A DNA stretch of 64,000 nucleotides from Ditylenchus dipsaci (lineage: Eukaryota; Nematoda; Chromadorea; Rhabditida; Anguinidae). The stretch is from assembly GCA_004194705.1 (NCBI GenBank), contig SADC01000674.1, positions 1 to 64,000 of the forward strand, in the 5' to 3' direction. How positions within the stretch are numbered: the stretch's first letter is position 1; each line of letters starts with the position of its first letter. The notes beneath the pieces were generated by a model. It searched no databases. It was not told the origin of the DNA and saw nothing but the letters and a program-made list of their open reading frames with translations. Positions 21,326 through 32,292 of the stretch are shown one piece after another. A program made the translations under genes and the position numbers.

Positions 21326-22888
21326 ATGGTGGACATTTTCCGGATTGAAATTTTCTCAGATACGGGTGTATTCTTTCCTGGTCAACCTGTGAATGGTCGT
21401 CTAATTGCTGCTCTGCGTGAACCAGTCAAAGCCCGTGCAGTCGTCGTCTACGTCGTTGGGAGAGCACATACTTATTGGGAGGAGTATGTTTTTATGGTTA
21501 AAACCTCTTCATAAGATGTTTTCTGTGTTTAGGTCTCGAAGTAATGGCTCGCATAACACTACTGATGTGTATACTGCTGAATTCGTCTATCTCAATCTAC
21601 AGATACCCGTTTGGTTGCCAAACAATCCGACATTTCCATTTGTGCCGGCAGGAATGCAAGAGTTTCCATTCCATTTCACTTTGCCTTTGAACTGTCCGCC
21701 GAGTTTTGAGGGTGTACAATTACATTTTATACATTTACATTTTAATCAGAAGTTTTTTTATAGGTTTCTATGGGTTCATTCGCTACTTTTGTCGTGCCAA
21801 AATTGATCGACCATGGAGAGTGGATGATACAACGGCTACAGCTTTTACTGTGATGCCGATCTTCGGTAACGATTTGCTAAATTGCTGACTCCCTACAATA
21901 ATTTTTAAAAGATTGAATGTTCAGATTTAAACTTGGTTCTCTATGCAAACAGTTCAGTCGGTCGTCAGTTCTCGGAGATGATTACCACTTGTTGTTGCTG
22001 TGATCACGGAAGAATAATTGTGGATGTAAGTTTTTTAGACACCGTGAAGTACTGGTTGTAAGTGCGCTGATTCTGAGCACATTGCGGATTTGCGACCTGT
22101 AATCTTCTGAATTTCGAATACTGCTATGGCTCCCCTATATTCCCGCGCAACACGAGTCGCGCGACAAAATTTCATAGGGTTTTACAGGAATAATTTTTAT
22201 TTTTGGTCGCAGACATCTTATACTCAAAATGACGGCTAGAATCTAGCAAACATTTTGGTAATAAAAAAAATTCAATCTGATATAAAAATGTTTTAGGAAT
22301 AATCTGATTATTATAATCACAAGTATGTGGCAAATTGGCGTGTTGCGCGAGAAAGTGACACAACACGCCGATTTGCCACATACTTGTGATTATTCCTAAA
22401 ACATTTTTATATCAGATCGAAAATTTTTCATTACCAAAATGTTTGCTAGATTCTAGCCGTCATTTTGAGTATAAGATGTCTGCGACCAAAAATAAAAATT
22501 GTTCCTGTAAAACCCTATGAAATTTTGTCGCGCGACTCGTGTTGCGCGGGAGTATAGGGAGCCTATAAAACTTACTAGTTATAGGCATCTGTTTCTAAGT
22601 GTGGCCTTGTTCCTGGAGAAACAGCGGTTGTCCTCGTAAATGTGCAGAATCTATCGTCTAAGTACGTATATCAAATCGAAATTGTCCTGAACGAAATATC
22701 TCGCAATGTGGGTCAGCACTGTGGCTATTGCAGGACTCGAACCGGTGTCCGGTGCGTTTTGGTTAGTCTTCCTTTGTTTTATCTGCTATTGTTTATGTGT
22801 TATTTTTGAGAGATTTGTGGTTCCGTGTCGTGTTTATCCTCATACCAACGGTACTATAGAACAAGCTCTAGTCATTCCTCCAGTCGTA
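21326..22888 (+). pseudogene. Arrestin-domain protein, 3' end lost
   Basis: Exons 21326-21483, 21533-21711, 21764-21865, 21925-22025, 22585-22761 and 22811-about 22888 join in frame. Start MVDIFRIEIF at 21326. The N-domain shows FFPGQPVNGRLI, ARAVVVYVVGRAHTYW, FPFVPAGMQEFPFHFTLP, NCPPSFEG and GFIRYFCRAKIDRPW, the standard alpha-arrestin (ARRDC) series. The C-domain starts with KCGLVPGETAVVLVNVQN. Such proteins are adaptors that link membrane cargo to ubiquitin ligases and trafficking. A CCCCDH cluster precedes the fifth intron, as in ARRDC proteins. That intron is 559 nt because of a foldback insert. The frame reaches ALVIPPVV and then meets the breakpoint with the inverted copy of the heat-shock-like gene, so the last part of the C-domain and any PPxY tail are missing. 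Confidence 0.75.
22127..22563. mobile_element. Near-perfect 437-bp foldback MITE in an arrestin intron
   Basis: Two arms of about 205 bp (ggctcccctatattcccgcg to its complement) with a short loop near 22340. Identity between the arms is high except for a 14-base extra piece in the left arm. It is entirely within the intron 22026-22584. No coding sequence is seen. The flanks suggest a TA target but are not decisive. Confidence 0.8.
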
Positions 22889-23559
22889 AGGAAGTCCAGG
22901 GGAACAGCGTCATTCTCAAGGGTAACTATACTTTGACCAACAGTAAGGGATCTTCCGCTTGTGGAACAGCATTAATCTATTTTTTAAGGCGAATATGTTC
23001 ATTTCCAGCGCACTATCCGACTTCCAGAAGAAGCCGACGCTGCTGCCGTGACTTTCGACTTGACGGATCCAATGTTTCTACGCTTCAGCTGTCCTATTTC
23101 TGACCGAGGCGCACTTGAAGACTACAGCAAAGCGAAAATTGACGGCGCCACGGAATTGAAAGTAATTTTGCTGACATTCTTAGCTTCCTCGGATTCATGA
23201 GTATCGTCATTTTTAGATATTCAAATTTTCGACTGGCAGAATTTGTCCGAATAATGGGGTTTACAGCACGGATACCTGCGGTTTCCCAGCAGCCAATATT
23301 GTCTTGGATGCGAGTAAGAATGGCTTCGTTTTGAAAGGGAGTTGGGTCACTGCCATCGGTAATGCTTTTTTTGCTTCAGTGGGTTGTCTTCCGCGTGTCC
23401 CACACATCTTTTTAGAAATCGTCACATCTAATAAATGTTATTTCAGGCGACTTCGTGCATTTTTCCAGGAATGTCAAGGTGGATGATGGTCGCAAATACT
23501 CTACTTTCGTCAAAGAAAACGAGGGATCACTGTTGACTGTCACTGGAGTGGAGCATTAG
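22889..23559 (+). pseudogene. Small heat-shock-like protein, copy C (inverted, 5'-truncated)
   Basis: Exon remnants are about 22889-22942, then 22989-23161, 23217-23358 and 23447-23559. The last three keep the correct lengths (173, 142 and 113 nt) and frame. The first begins in the middle of the exon at aggaagtccagg, directly after arrestin sequence. The exon starts and the taagg at the junction are closest to copy B. The stop and an aataaa follow as in the other copies. The block continues inverted to about 23905. Confidence 0.6.
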
Positions 23560-23984
23560 TAATATATTCAGACACCGTAAAGTACCTTATTGATCTTGTT
23601 CGGTTACACATGTAGTGAATAAAGTTGTGGTTAGTGGTGCTTATTGTTTTGTGTTTAGTATGTGATTTTTTTGTTGACTTCTGTCGCGCTTTTCGATATG
23701 CTAAATATGTTAGATTGTAAAGCTTATTCATACTCCCGCGGGACACGGTACATATGCATATAATATATGAATATAATATATGCTTTTGGGTATTTCTGCT
23801 GGTCTCCTAATGGATGAAAAATCCGGGGGTCAGCTAAATATCGAAATTTTCAGTCATATGACCTATGCTTACCAACTTTTGTGCTCATACAGTTAATAGT
23901 CATATAATTAAGTGTTCGAAGTGTCAAACAGTGACAGTAAGGCCAAAACAAATGAATCAGATGAAATCCTGAATAGGAAAATTG

Positions 23985-24190
23985 AAAAAGAGTGAAAAAA
24001 TTTCGATTATTTCCTCTTACGAAAGAAATTCGTTACGAAAATTCGCTTTTACGAAAAATTTTCTTACGAATTTTCGCTGTTACGAAACTGTTTCTTACGA
24101 AAATGTTTCTTACGAAAGCTCGCTCTTACGAAACTTCGCTCTTACGAAATTGTCTTGTTACGAAAGTTCGTACAGCCTTTTTGCGGTAAG
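23985..24190. repeat. TTACGAAA-type tandem repeat
   Basis: Units of 10-25 bp such as ttcttacgaaa and cgctcttacgaaa. The open frames here are composition artefacts. Sequence 23906-23984 is unremarkable. Confidence 0.75.
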
Positions 24191-24306
24191 AAAAAATATT
24201 ATCCTAAAACTTCCGGTATTAGGATGTTTGATATTCACCGTGCACCAGTAGTTTTACTCGCGTATTAGCCTTTTAGCCCTTTTTTCCAGAAATGGAAAAG
24301 GGGATA

Positions 24307-24567
24307 CCGTATATTCTCTATTAGAAGGCCCGGGCCTTCTATTTTTCAACCCTAAAAAAGTCGGAAAAAAATATTTCGATTTTGAGATTTTTGGGTGCTC
24401 AACTAAAATTTTAAAAGTGGAATCAGGTGAGCTCGTGCTAACTAAGAAAACGCGAAAAACAGATTTGCGAATTTCTTTTTCTATGCTGATATATAGGTCC
24501 TCAAGGGGGGCCTTCTATTAGAGAGGGGCCTTCTATTAGAGAGGGGCTTCTAATCGAGAATATACGG
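24307..24567. mobile_element. CCGTATT-family MITE
   Basis: TA-flanked; ends ccgtatattctctatta and gagaatatacgg. The copy-specific motif is agaaggcccgggccttct at the left and ggggccttctattagag twice at the right. The core (ttgggtgctcaactaaaa, tggaatcaggtgagctcgtg, gctgatatataggtcc) is well kept. 261 bp. Confidence 0.85.
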
Positions 24568-24767
24568 TAAACGAATTACGTAATTTTTCGAATTCGCGCA
24601 TCTTTTAATTTTCAATTTCTGAATTAACTTATTTGTTTTGCAAAGAACTCCTATCATTTTAAATGTTTTCTATAATCAAACCTCAGTTCTACTGGGTGAT
24701 CCATGCACCAAACCAAGTGGTCCATGCACCAAACCAAAATGGTTTGCTAGCGTATGTTAGTAGAGAC

Positions 24768-25264
24768 TAGGGTTGTTAAACGTCGATTCGACGAACGTTC
24801 GTAGTTTAAAATTTTCGAACGTTCGGTTCGATTTGAAGTTCGAGTTTGAAATTTTCGAACGAATGTTCGGTTCGAAGTTCGAGTTTGAAAATTTTCAAAC
24901 GAACGTTCAGTTCGAAGTTCGGGTTCGAAAATTTTCGAACGTTCGGTTCGATTAGATGTTTGAATTTGAAAATTTTCAAATGTTCGATTTGAAAATTTTA
25001 GCTTTTTTTTTGAATTTGAACTTCAAAAAGAGCCCAACCCATTTTTTATGATGCTGCGCGTGTTTTGGTCAAATCTTTTTCGTGTTTCTAAGTTATTACT
25101 GAAAGTATTTGGCACGAAATTCGATATATTTCGAATCGCACGTTCGGTTCAAAGTTCTGGTTCGAAAATTTTCCAACGAACGTTCGGTTCGAAGTCGAAA
25201 GTTCGAAAATATCTCGAACATTTCGAACAATGTTCGAAATCGAACGTTCGATTCGGCAAACCTA
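24768..25264. mobile_element. hAT-type MITE with GAACGTTCG arrays
   Basis: Exact 8-bp target duplication gtagagac (24760-24767 and 25265-25272); ends tagggttg and its degenerate complement caaaccta. The interior is filled with gttcgaaatttt and cgaacgttcggttcga units in both orientations. 497 bp, no coding capacity. Confidence 0.8.
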
Positions 25265-25314
25265 GTAGAGACTTAACAAGGGAAAGGCTGTGTGTACCAA
25301 ACTACCGTATTCAC

Positions 25315-25450
25315 TCTATTAAATCCCCACTTTCTAATAAGTCCCCATCCTACGGACCCCATATCTCAGCCTAAAGCAAACATTTTGCAAATCTGTTTTT
25401 TGCGTTTTCTTATTTACTACGAGATTACCTAATTTCAGTTTTCAAACTGT
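25315..25450. mobile_element. CCGTATT-family MITE, right part lost
   Basis: Starts after ta with ccgtattcactctattaaat; the family core follows (catatctcagcctaaagc, ctgttttttgcgttttctta). The right end is absent. Confidence 0.65.
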
Positions 25451-26270
25451 GCCGCGGAAGCATATCACTCTTTCCTCAAAAGGTTGCTTGAACTGCCTCA
25501 TAGCTTGGCATATTTTGGCGTATAGACGTTTTGCAAATTTAGTAATTCTACTATTTTTGCGAAACGTTTCGCAAATTTAGTAATTCTATTATTTTATACA
25601 TGTATTTGCGCAAATTCAAATATTTTTGCAGGTAACCGCGTGTTTTTTAAGGCGCGGGTAACCGCAAACCGCCCCGCATTCCCATGCCAAATTTTTACAT
25701 CTTCCTGGTTCAAACACTACATCCAGAAAGGCCGATGTGGTTCGGGATATCTTATAGCAACCAGCACTACGAAACCACAAAAACCTAGCTTTATTCAAAT
25801 CAACTCAGTGAACAAACATAACAGCTGTTAAGCAACGGTTAAAACAAAAGGCAATCCGTGATTTCATCCATCAAATTTTTTCTGATTTTCTTCATGTCGA
25901 CCTGGGCGAAGTTCATCGGCGCGCGGACTCCGCGTAGGCACAGACGAAAACGCCGTGAATTTTAATCCTGTCAAATAGGATTTCTCACGCGATTTTACGT
26001 CGGAAAGGCAGATTTGTTTCTTTATTTTAGCAATGAGATATTTTACACGCCAGACAGGTGCAAATCCACCTACGCGAGGAGTACCCATCCCTGATTTGGG
26101 GTTCAGGTGGCTGAAACCGCATTTTTAGTCTTGTAAAACTGGAATCCTTGTGCAATTTTAGCTTAGAAAAAATGGTTTGTCTTGATATTCAAAAATTTTT
26201 AATTTTAGAACATCCAGGCGGATATTCACCTTACCAGGTGCTACCAACCCCAGGTTGTGCGATTTGAGTG
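25451..26270. other. Intergenic, no gene recognised
   Basis: It contains short frames with no recognisable similarity and a twice-repeated piece, tgcgaaacgtttcgcaaatt-like. At 26090-26260 there is a copy of the dispersed motif acatccaggcggatattcac, also seen near 8885, 29960 and 30120. Confidence 0.4.
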
Positions 26271-28002
26271 AACGGATCAGGACGATTCATACCCGCCGAT
26301 TCATACGCGGCCGATTCATACCCGGCCGATTCATACCCGCCGATTCATACCCGGCCGATTCATACCCGGGACGATTCATACCCGGCCGATTCATACCCGG
26401 AATCAAAAAAAAATTTATTTCAAAATTACTTTCGAATTTGCGTGGTAGTCAGTGGATATTCGTGTTACATATAGGTCAAATTACGACATTTACTATAGAA
26501 CAACACGTGTAGCGCAGTATGTTAGCTTCCCACTTTTTACGTTGCAACAATTCGATTAAAATCAGTTTGTGCCTTTAGAGGATATTTTCAAAGTCACCAC
26601 AGCTCAGTGTTCAAAACAATGTTCAACATCTTTGATTATTTGGCCGAAAAGGGTCTACCCCTTTTTCGGCCTGTGACTTCGAGCCAGAGGCTCAGCCATC
26701 CAAAAAATAAGCGACAACCCTCGGGCTCTACCCGGCTGATCGGTTTGGTGCATGACAAGTACTTTCACTTATGCCTGCACCACAAGTTCCTGGGTTTGTA
26801 AGTGCCTTCAACGCTTAGAGAATCAACACTCTTTGGTACTTATAGGCAGTATAAAAGTGACCCCTGTTTTGTCCTTTCCCCTCTCAATACAGTCCTTGAA
26901 CCCTATTTAAATTTCTTTTCTGGTCCTTTCATGGCAAAATTATTACTTAAAAATAAGTTTTGACCATTCCTAAAAATCTTGATTTGGGGGGGGGGGGGGT
27001 GGTGGTATAACCGAGTAGCTCTTAGAATTGGGGGGGGGAGTGGTATTCCTGAGAAGCACTTTTTTAGGGTGGAGGTGGTTGAGAGCATTATTGAGTAGCG
27101 CCGAAAATTCTTTAGATTTGCAAGTGTGGAACCCATTTTTTAATTTTATATTGATTTTCACTTAAAACCGAGTAGCGCCGATTTTTTGATTCCGGGTATT
27201 AATCGGCCGGGTATGAATCGGCCGGGTATGCATCGTCTCGGGTATGAATCGGCGGGTATGAATCGCCTGGGTGTCAACACCAAAGTTTCCTGCCCTGAAG
27301 GGAAACTCCGGTAGTGATAATACTACGGGGTGATGTTCTGGTTAGAAAGTTCCTATTGAACTTCCCTCGATAAATCGGAACCTTTCAGGGTTTCGATTTA
27401 CCGCCTCGTGGGAATCTTTTTATGATTCCCTAATTTGGATACTGTTCTAGTAAATAAAATTAAATAAAATTAACTTTATTTACTCCAAACACACACAAAA
27501 ATAATTGAAGGCAAAAAAAGGTTCAAGCGACGCGCTCCGTTTAACGGTAATTATATTTTTATAAATTATGAACCCCGATCACTGGGATCGGGGATATTTA
27601 TACCCATTTGTTTACTCCCTCGCTGGGGTTGGGCTGGGCAAGCCCAGATGGGCAGTGCCATCCTATTTCCCCATTCGAAAGTAGTCTTCGATGTGATCAA
27701 AGCGAAATATGATATTACTCATATTTTGCCCTGGTCTGGGTGAAGAAATATGGGAAATAAGCCTTTATTTAAAATATATTTGATTTCCCAAGATAATGGG
27801 CTTTGTTTCGCCCAATGGTTTTGGGGAGTTAATAACTTTTAAACAACGAGCAAAAATCTGCTCAGTTTTCCAGATCTTTCCCAGAGATCGGCAAATTGGT
27901 TATCCCTTTGAAAGGGTTATTCCAAACAACAACTTGCGAATATAATTGAGCAAATTGGTTTTTTGCTGAATAAGAACTTGAAAAAGACCCCTTAAGAAAG
28001 GG

Positions 28003-29717
28003 ATAATATTTCTTTTTGTCCGTAGAATACTCGTTTTTGTCCGTAGAATATTTTTTTTGTCCGTAGATTTTGAATGTCCGTAGAATACTCGTTTTTGTAT
28101 GTAGATTACTCGTTTTTGTTTGTAGATTTCTCGTTTTTGTCCGTAGAATACTCGTTTTTGTCCGTAGAATATTTTTTTTGTCCGTAGATTTTGAATGTCC
28201 GTAGAATACTCGTTTTTGTCCGTAGATTACTCGTTTTTGTCCGTAGATTTCTCGTTTTTGTCCGTAGATTTCTCGTTTTTGTCCGTAGAGTTGATTCTCG
28301 ACACGAAATCAACCATTTTTAATAAAATTTGGTCATTTTGAAATTTGGCCAGATGGCTTAGGACCCACTTTGGAGTCCGGAGTGGCCAAAGGGTAGTAAT
28401 TATTTTTGTCCATAGAATACTCGTTTTTTCCCATAGATTTTGAATTTCCGAAGAATAGTAATTTTTTGTCCATGGAATACTTGTTCATACCCATTCTGTT
28501 TTTGGTCATAGATTTCAAGCGTCTATACAATAATGACTTTTTAATTGTTAGATCTGTATGATTTTTAATGTTTTGCACATTGTCAATTGTATGTGCAGTG
28601 AAAAGTATGAATAATCACGGCGGGCGATGGGGCATACCGAAAGGTTTCTGACCAATTGTCCGGTAGAAGAATTGGCGGTAGAAGAATATGCGTAGAGCCG
28701 TCTGCTACATTTAGAGTTGATATCGGATAATATATAGCTACGCTGGAACCTCTTCAATTTTCTTGTCGACCACACAAGGCAAAACTCGCTGACGTTGTTG
28801 ACTCTTCTCGATTGAAAACTGGCAATGAAAACTTCATCGTCGTCAACTGGCTCGATTCTTTTCATGGCAGCATAATCATCGAGGTGTGCGATTGTAACCG
28901 GCGTAGTGTCTTCTTTTTCTCACGGCTCAGAAAGTTTTGGATCTGGCGAAGATTAGGTACTGAGCTAATAGTGTCCATTCCCTGAAACATATGTGGACCT
29001 GGTATTGAGAAAAAACTGTAGAGAGCTACAAAATACTTACGAGCATATCCTGCAGAATCAGCTTTCCGGTTTTCCCTTCTTTTGCTTTCTCGCGAATGAC
29101 CTATTTGACTTTGGGAGATATTAATCCTTGTGCAGTTGATTCATGGCTAGAGTGCTTCCCACTTGACTCGACGATAATTTCTTGATTGCTACTGGGCCTT
29201 CGGATCCTGAGCTTAGCTTGGCAGACACACGCTTTCTTTCTGGAGACAGCGCAATTCCAATTCTCAACTACATGCTTGTTGCAAAAAGCTCTCTTCTTGC
29301 TAAAAATCTTGAAAAAACTAAGAATGACAACAAAACCTTACAACTGCCACTGGTTTAATGACCACACGGTGTTCACATTCTTCTTCCACTCCAGTAGATG
29401 GCTCTCAGCTTCGTCACCACTAAATTTGATCACTTGTTCGTAGACGAGAGCAGGCTTATTCTTTCTCCGACCAGACACTTCTTGCAGAGACATAGCTGAA
29501 AAACGAATATTCTATGGAGATTCAAAATCTACGGACAAAAACGAGAAATCTACGGACAAAAACGAGTATTCTACGGACAAAAACGAGTATTCTACGGACA
29601 TTCAAAATCTACGGACAAAAACGAGAAATCTACGGACAAAAACGAGTATTCTACGGACATTCAAAATAAATATTCTACGGACAAAAACGAGTATTCTACG
29701 GACAAAAAGAAATACCA
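28003..29717 (-). mobile_element. MULE with TTTTGTCCGTAGAATACTCG array ends
   Basis: Inverted arrays of a 20-bp unit at 28018-28290 and 29515-29710. An exact 14-bp direct repeat cccttaagaaaggg (27989-28002 and 29718-29731) flanks it and contains the target duplication. The interior encodes the N-terminal part of a MULE-type transposase on the minus strand. Its catalytic domain is gone. Confidence 0.65.
28548..29493 (-). pseudogene. MULE transposase N-terminal (WRKY/FLYWCH-like) fragment
   Basis: ATG at 29493 (MSLQEVSGRRKNKPALVYEQ). Following segments, read across small introns or frameshifts, are EWKKNVNTVWSLNQWQL, CNKHVVENWNCAVSRKKACV, CQAKLRIRRPS, then GKHSSHESTAQGLISPKVK, VIREKAKEGKTGKLILQDML and LRQIQNFLSREK, ending with VDDDEVFIASF. 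This order (W.C...C.A.L, H..H, a lysine-rich helix and a SLR.I..FLSR segment) is the DNA-binding N-terminus of MULE transposases. There is a stop within the VK/VIR segment and a frameshift near 28905. The downstream catalytic DDE part is absent. Confidence 0.55.
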
Positions 29718-29848
29718 CCCTTAAGAAAGGGCTAAAAAACTATCTATCAATATGCAAAAATACTCTCATTGGGATGAAGATTTCTTTATGGCCACTTTCA
29801 TTCGCTCCGCGACACTGGTATGAATCGGCCGGGTATGAATTGGGGTGG

Positions 29849-30742
29849 ATCGTGAGTGAAAAATCTCAGTTTTAGTCCTAAAACAGAATTCTTTTGCGGA
29901 TTTCGGGTTAGAAAAAGTGGGCTGTTTTTTTTATCTTAGACAACTTTTACTTTTTAGTACATCCAGGTGGATACCCACCTAATCAGGAGGTACCCATTCT
30001 GGGTTGAGGTCTCTAAGTGGATAAAATCGGAATTTGGGTCTTAACAAACCTAATTCCTTACACGATTTCGCGAATGATAGCATGGTTTGTTTGAAAATTC
30101 GACTAATTTTTTTTTCAGTCTATCCAGGTGTATATACCTGACCAGGAGGTACCTACCCTAATTTGGGGTGAAATCGCCGTTTTGATCATATCAAACTGGA
30201 TTTACTAAAGGATTTTTATTCTGAAATAAGGGTTTAAATGTGGTATGTTGACTGTGACTTTTAAAGAAACAGGTAAAGGACAGTCATAGCAGTCGATAAA
30301 GATTATACTTATATAAAGAACAACCTTGAAAGTAAAATTTTGAAGACATGATTGTTCGAACTCCATTTTCTCCAAAACCGAAAAGCTCGAAAATCATTTT
30401 ACCGAAAAGAGAAATTATCGAAGAAAAAAATCCGAAAACGGAATTTTCGAAAATTGAAAAGTTTGAAAACGGAAAAAATCGAAAACGGAAAAGTCCGAAA
30501 ACGGAAATTTTTCAAACTCGCACAATTTCAAACTCATAAGTTCGAAACCCAACGCAGCCGAAAATTTTCACAGAAAAAATGAGGAAAAATTCGGATTTCG
30601 TAAAAAACAGAATGCCACAGCAAGTTTGCAACTTTTAAATTTTGACACTCTGTGCGGTGGTTTTATCACAAAAATGTGGTGCTTGAGTATACGTCTTTTT
30701 GTCAGGACTTATCTTGCGTATTTAGATATTCAAAGAAAAGCA
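29849..30742. other. Intergenic with dispersed repeat and CGAAAA-rich stretch
   Basis: Two copies of the ccaggtggatacccacct-type motif (about 29960 and 30120). At 30355-30590 there is a degenerate tandem run of cgaaaacggaaa. No gene was recognised before the ATG at 30743. Confidence 0.5.
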
Positions 30743-31964
30743 ATGGCAAACCGACGTTCGCGTAGTCAGAACAGATACATTAACCCATGTAATTATTTTC
30801 CCGAAAATTAATTCGTGCAAGTAGAAATTTTAGCTGATGGAAAAGGTGTTGAGTTGTACAAGCCGTTGCCACCAAAAAACTCTAAGGAAGGAATCGAGGT
30901 GCGCATTTTTTTTCAAATTTAGCTTTGTATGTGTAATAGTATAGGCCGAGAAGCAGAAAAAGACAGTTCGGACTTTTTCGTGTGATCGTGCAATCAACCC
31001 CGGTGCCCACAATGATCTTGTTAAAGCAAATGATGCAGGCAATACATACAGAAGAGTATCTGAAATCAACGGGATATCCAATTCTGGGTCGGTTATTTTT
31101 CATCTGTATTTGTTATTGACAACTCTGATCTTGTAGGCGTCCTTATCTGCTCGATGAAAACGGGGAATTGCATCGCCGATTTAACACTATGCAGCCGTCA
31201 CCTAACGGTTTTCACTCCTCGCAAGCTTTGCCAATAAAAATTTTCGGTTCAAGTCAGCTCTCGCGCGTGGATACACCAGAAATGCAGCCGAATGTCAGCA
31301 AGTCTTTTGTGCTAAATTCGATGAACCCAAGTACTCCGAACAAGACGAAGCAGCCTCTCAAGCGGGCGACTACTCCCTTATTTGGTCCAGTGACTAAGAA
31401 ATCTCGTGTGACTACGGCCAACAAGCAGCCAGTCAAGCGGTCAACCACTCCTCTGAAACAGCCTTCTGCAATCACACCAAATAAGCGTCTTGGGTCGGTC
31501 TAGTCAATGCAGCTTTTTACTATTATCATTTTGTAACTTTTAGATCGAGCAGTTATAGCACCTGTAGTCCGAATCGATGCAGTCTACAGTCACGTTTGCA
31601 GATGATTCATGTGCACCACTTATTTTATCTCTTTGTAGGCTGGAGAGAAACTCGAACAATTTGGAGAATGCTTACAAAGAGCTGTAAGTGTTAATCTTTT
31701 ACTTATTCAGTTATTTAGTTCTTTTTAGCAAAGGGCATTGGAAGGTCGTTGAAGAAAGAGTGAATCTGATCGCCCTCTTGATGAAAGACATAGAAGACAA
31801 TAAGAGCGATATCCAGGTATCCGCAGCCAACAAAACTTGTGAACTGTAAGTTTTTGGCTGAGTTTTGTCTTTAAATCGCACCAATTTCAACACGCACCAA
31901 AATTCCAAAGAAGCGATCGCATGGTAATTGAAACAGGCTTCGAAAGAACAAGACAACAATCTAG
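30743..31964 (+). CDS. Unknown eight-exon gene, basic TP-rich linker and C-terminal coiled coil
   Basis: Exons 30743-30788, 30834-30898, 30945-31087, 31137-31493, 31544-31588, 31639-31683, 31729-31845 and 31937-31964 join with consistent phases. Seven introns of 45-91 nt all have GT..AG. The product is about 281 residues. N-terminus: MANRRSRSQNRYINPSDGKG, then LYKPLPPKNSKEGIE. Middle: RPYLLDENGELHRRF and a basic serine/threonine-proline region with two RxTTPL repeats and several KR or KK pairs, which look like CDK and nuclear-localisation motifs. C-terminus: a heptad-like helix (NNLENAYKEL through LIALLMKDIEDN). An aataaa follows at about 32010. The style suggests a nuclear or cell-cycle protein, but I do not recognise the family. 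No frameshift is seen, so it is probably a live gene. Confidence 0.65.
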
Positions 31965-32136
31965 ATTTCACCTGTTTGCGCGTCTTGCATTGTTAAATTG
32001 TTTGTTTCAAATAAAAAGATTTCGGTAAAAACTGCAACTTGGGTAAAAAAGAATCTGATTGTGTTATTTTCTCGTATCCATAGCAATTTGTGTAGATATT
32101 CTGCTCTTTCTAGATATACTGCTCTTGAAAAATTTT

Positions 32137-32292
32137 CCAGCCACAAATCTCTGAAAAAACTTTTATAAAAATGCGTTTCCTCTCACTCTACCTTTCACTC
32201 TGCCTTTCAGTCATTAGAGTGAATGGCAGAGTGAAAGGCAGAGTGAGAGGAAACGCATTTTTATCAAAGTTTTTCCAGAGATTTGTGGCTGG
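32137..32292. mobile_element. 156-bp perfect-hairpin MITE
   Basis: ccagccacaaatctctg at the left and its complement at the right. The arms continue almost without mismatch to a loop near 32213. Flanks are aaaatttt and aaattttt. It is located 3' of the unknown gene. Confidence 0.8.

Larger units (their letters stand above)
27272..29814. mobile_element. Solo LTR split by a MULE
   Basis: Begins TGTCAACACC and ends CGCGACA (TG..CA), flanked by ctggg and ctggt, a 5-bp target duplication with one mismatch. A TATA-like tatttata occurs near 27594. With the nested element (28003-29717) removed, the LTR is about 0.8 kb. No internal region or second LTR is present, so it is read as a solo LTR left by recombination. 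LTR identity rests only on ends and flanks. Confidence 0.5.
26274..29848. mobile_element. Foldback element with GATTCATACCCGGCC array ends, host of nested insertions
   Basis: Eight or nine units of gattcatacccggcc at 26283-26402 face inverted units at 27183-27262, which continue at 29819-29848 after a nested LTR. The arms enclose 26403-27180, where no clear gene is seen. That interior includes a G13 run at 26987, and a stretch at 26600-26720 resembles the arms of the 43257-49356 element (ttcaacatctttg, ctcagccatcc). Without the nested LTR it would be about 1.0 kb. Confidence 0.65.

Noticed and set aside
22811..23161. In-frame arrestin/heat-shock fusion by splicing from 22888 to tttccag at about 23008
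   Set aside because: The true exon in copies A-C begins earlier (22989), since GEYVHFQR is coding; use of tttccag would discard a conserved strand. Kept only as a possibility for RNA testing.
28005..28290. CRISPR-like array of about 20-bp units
   Set aside because: No unique spacers; units are contiguous and mirrored at 29515-29710 as the ends of a MULE, in a eukaryotic genome.
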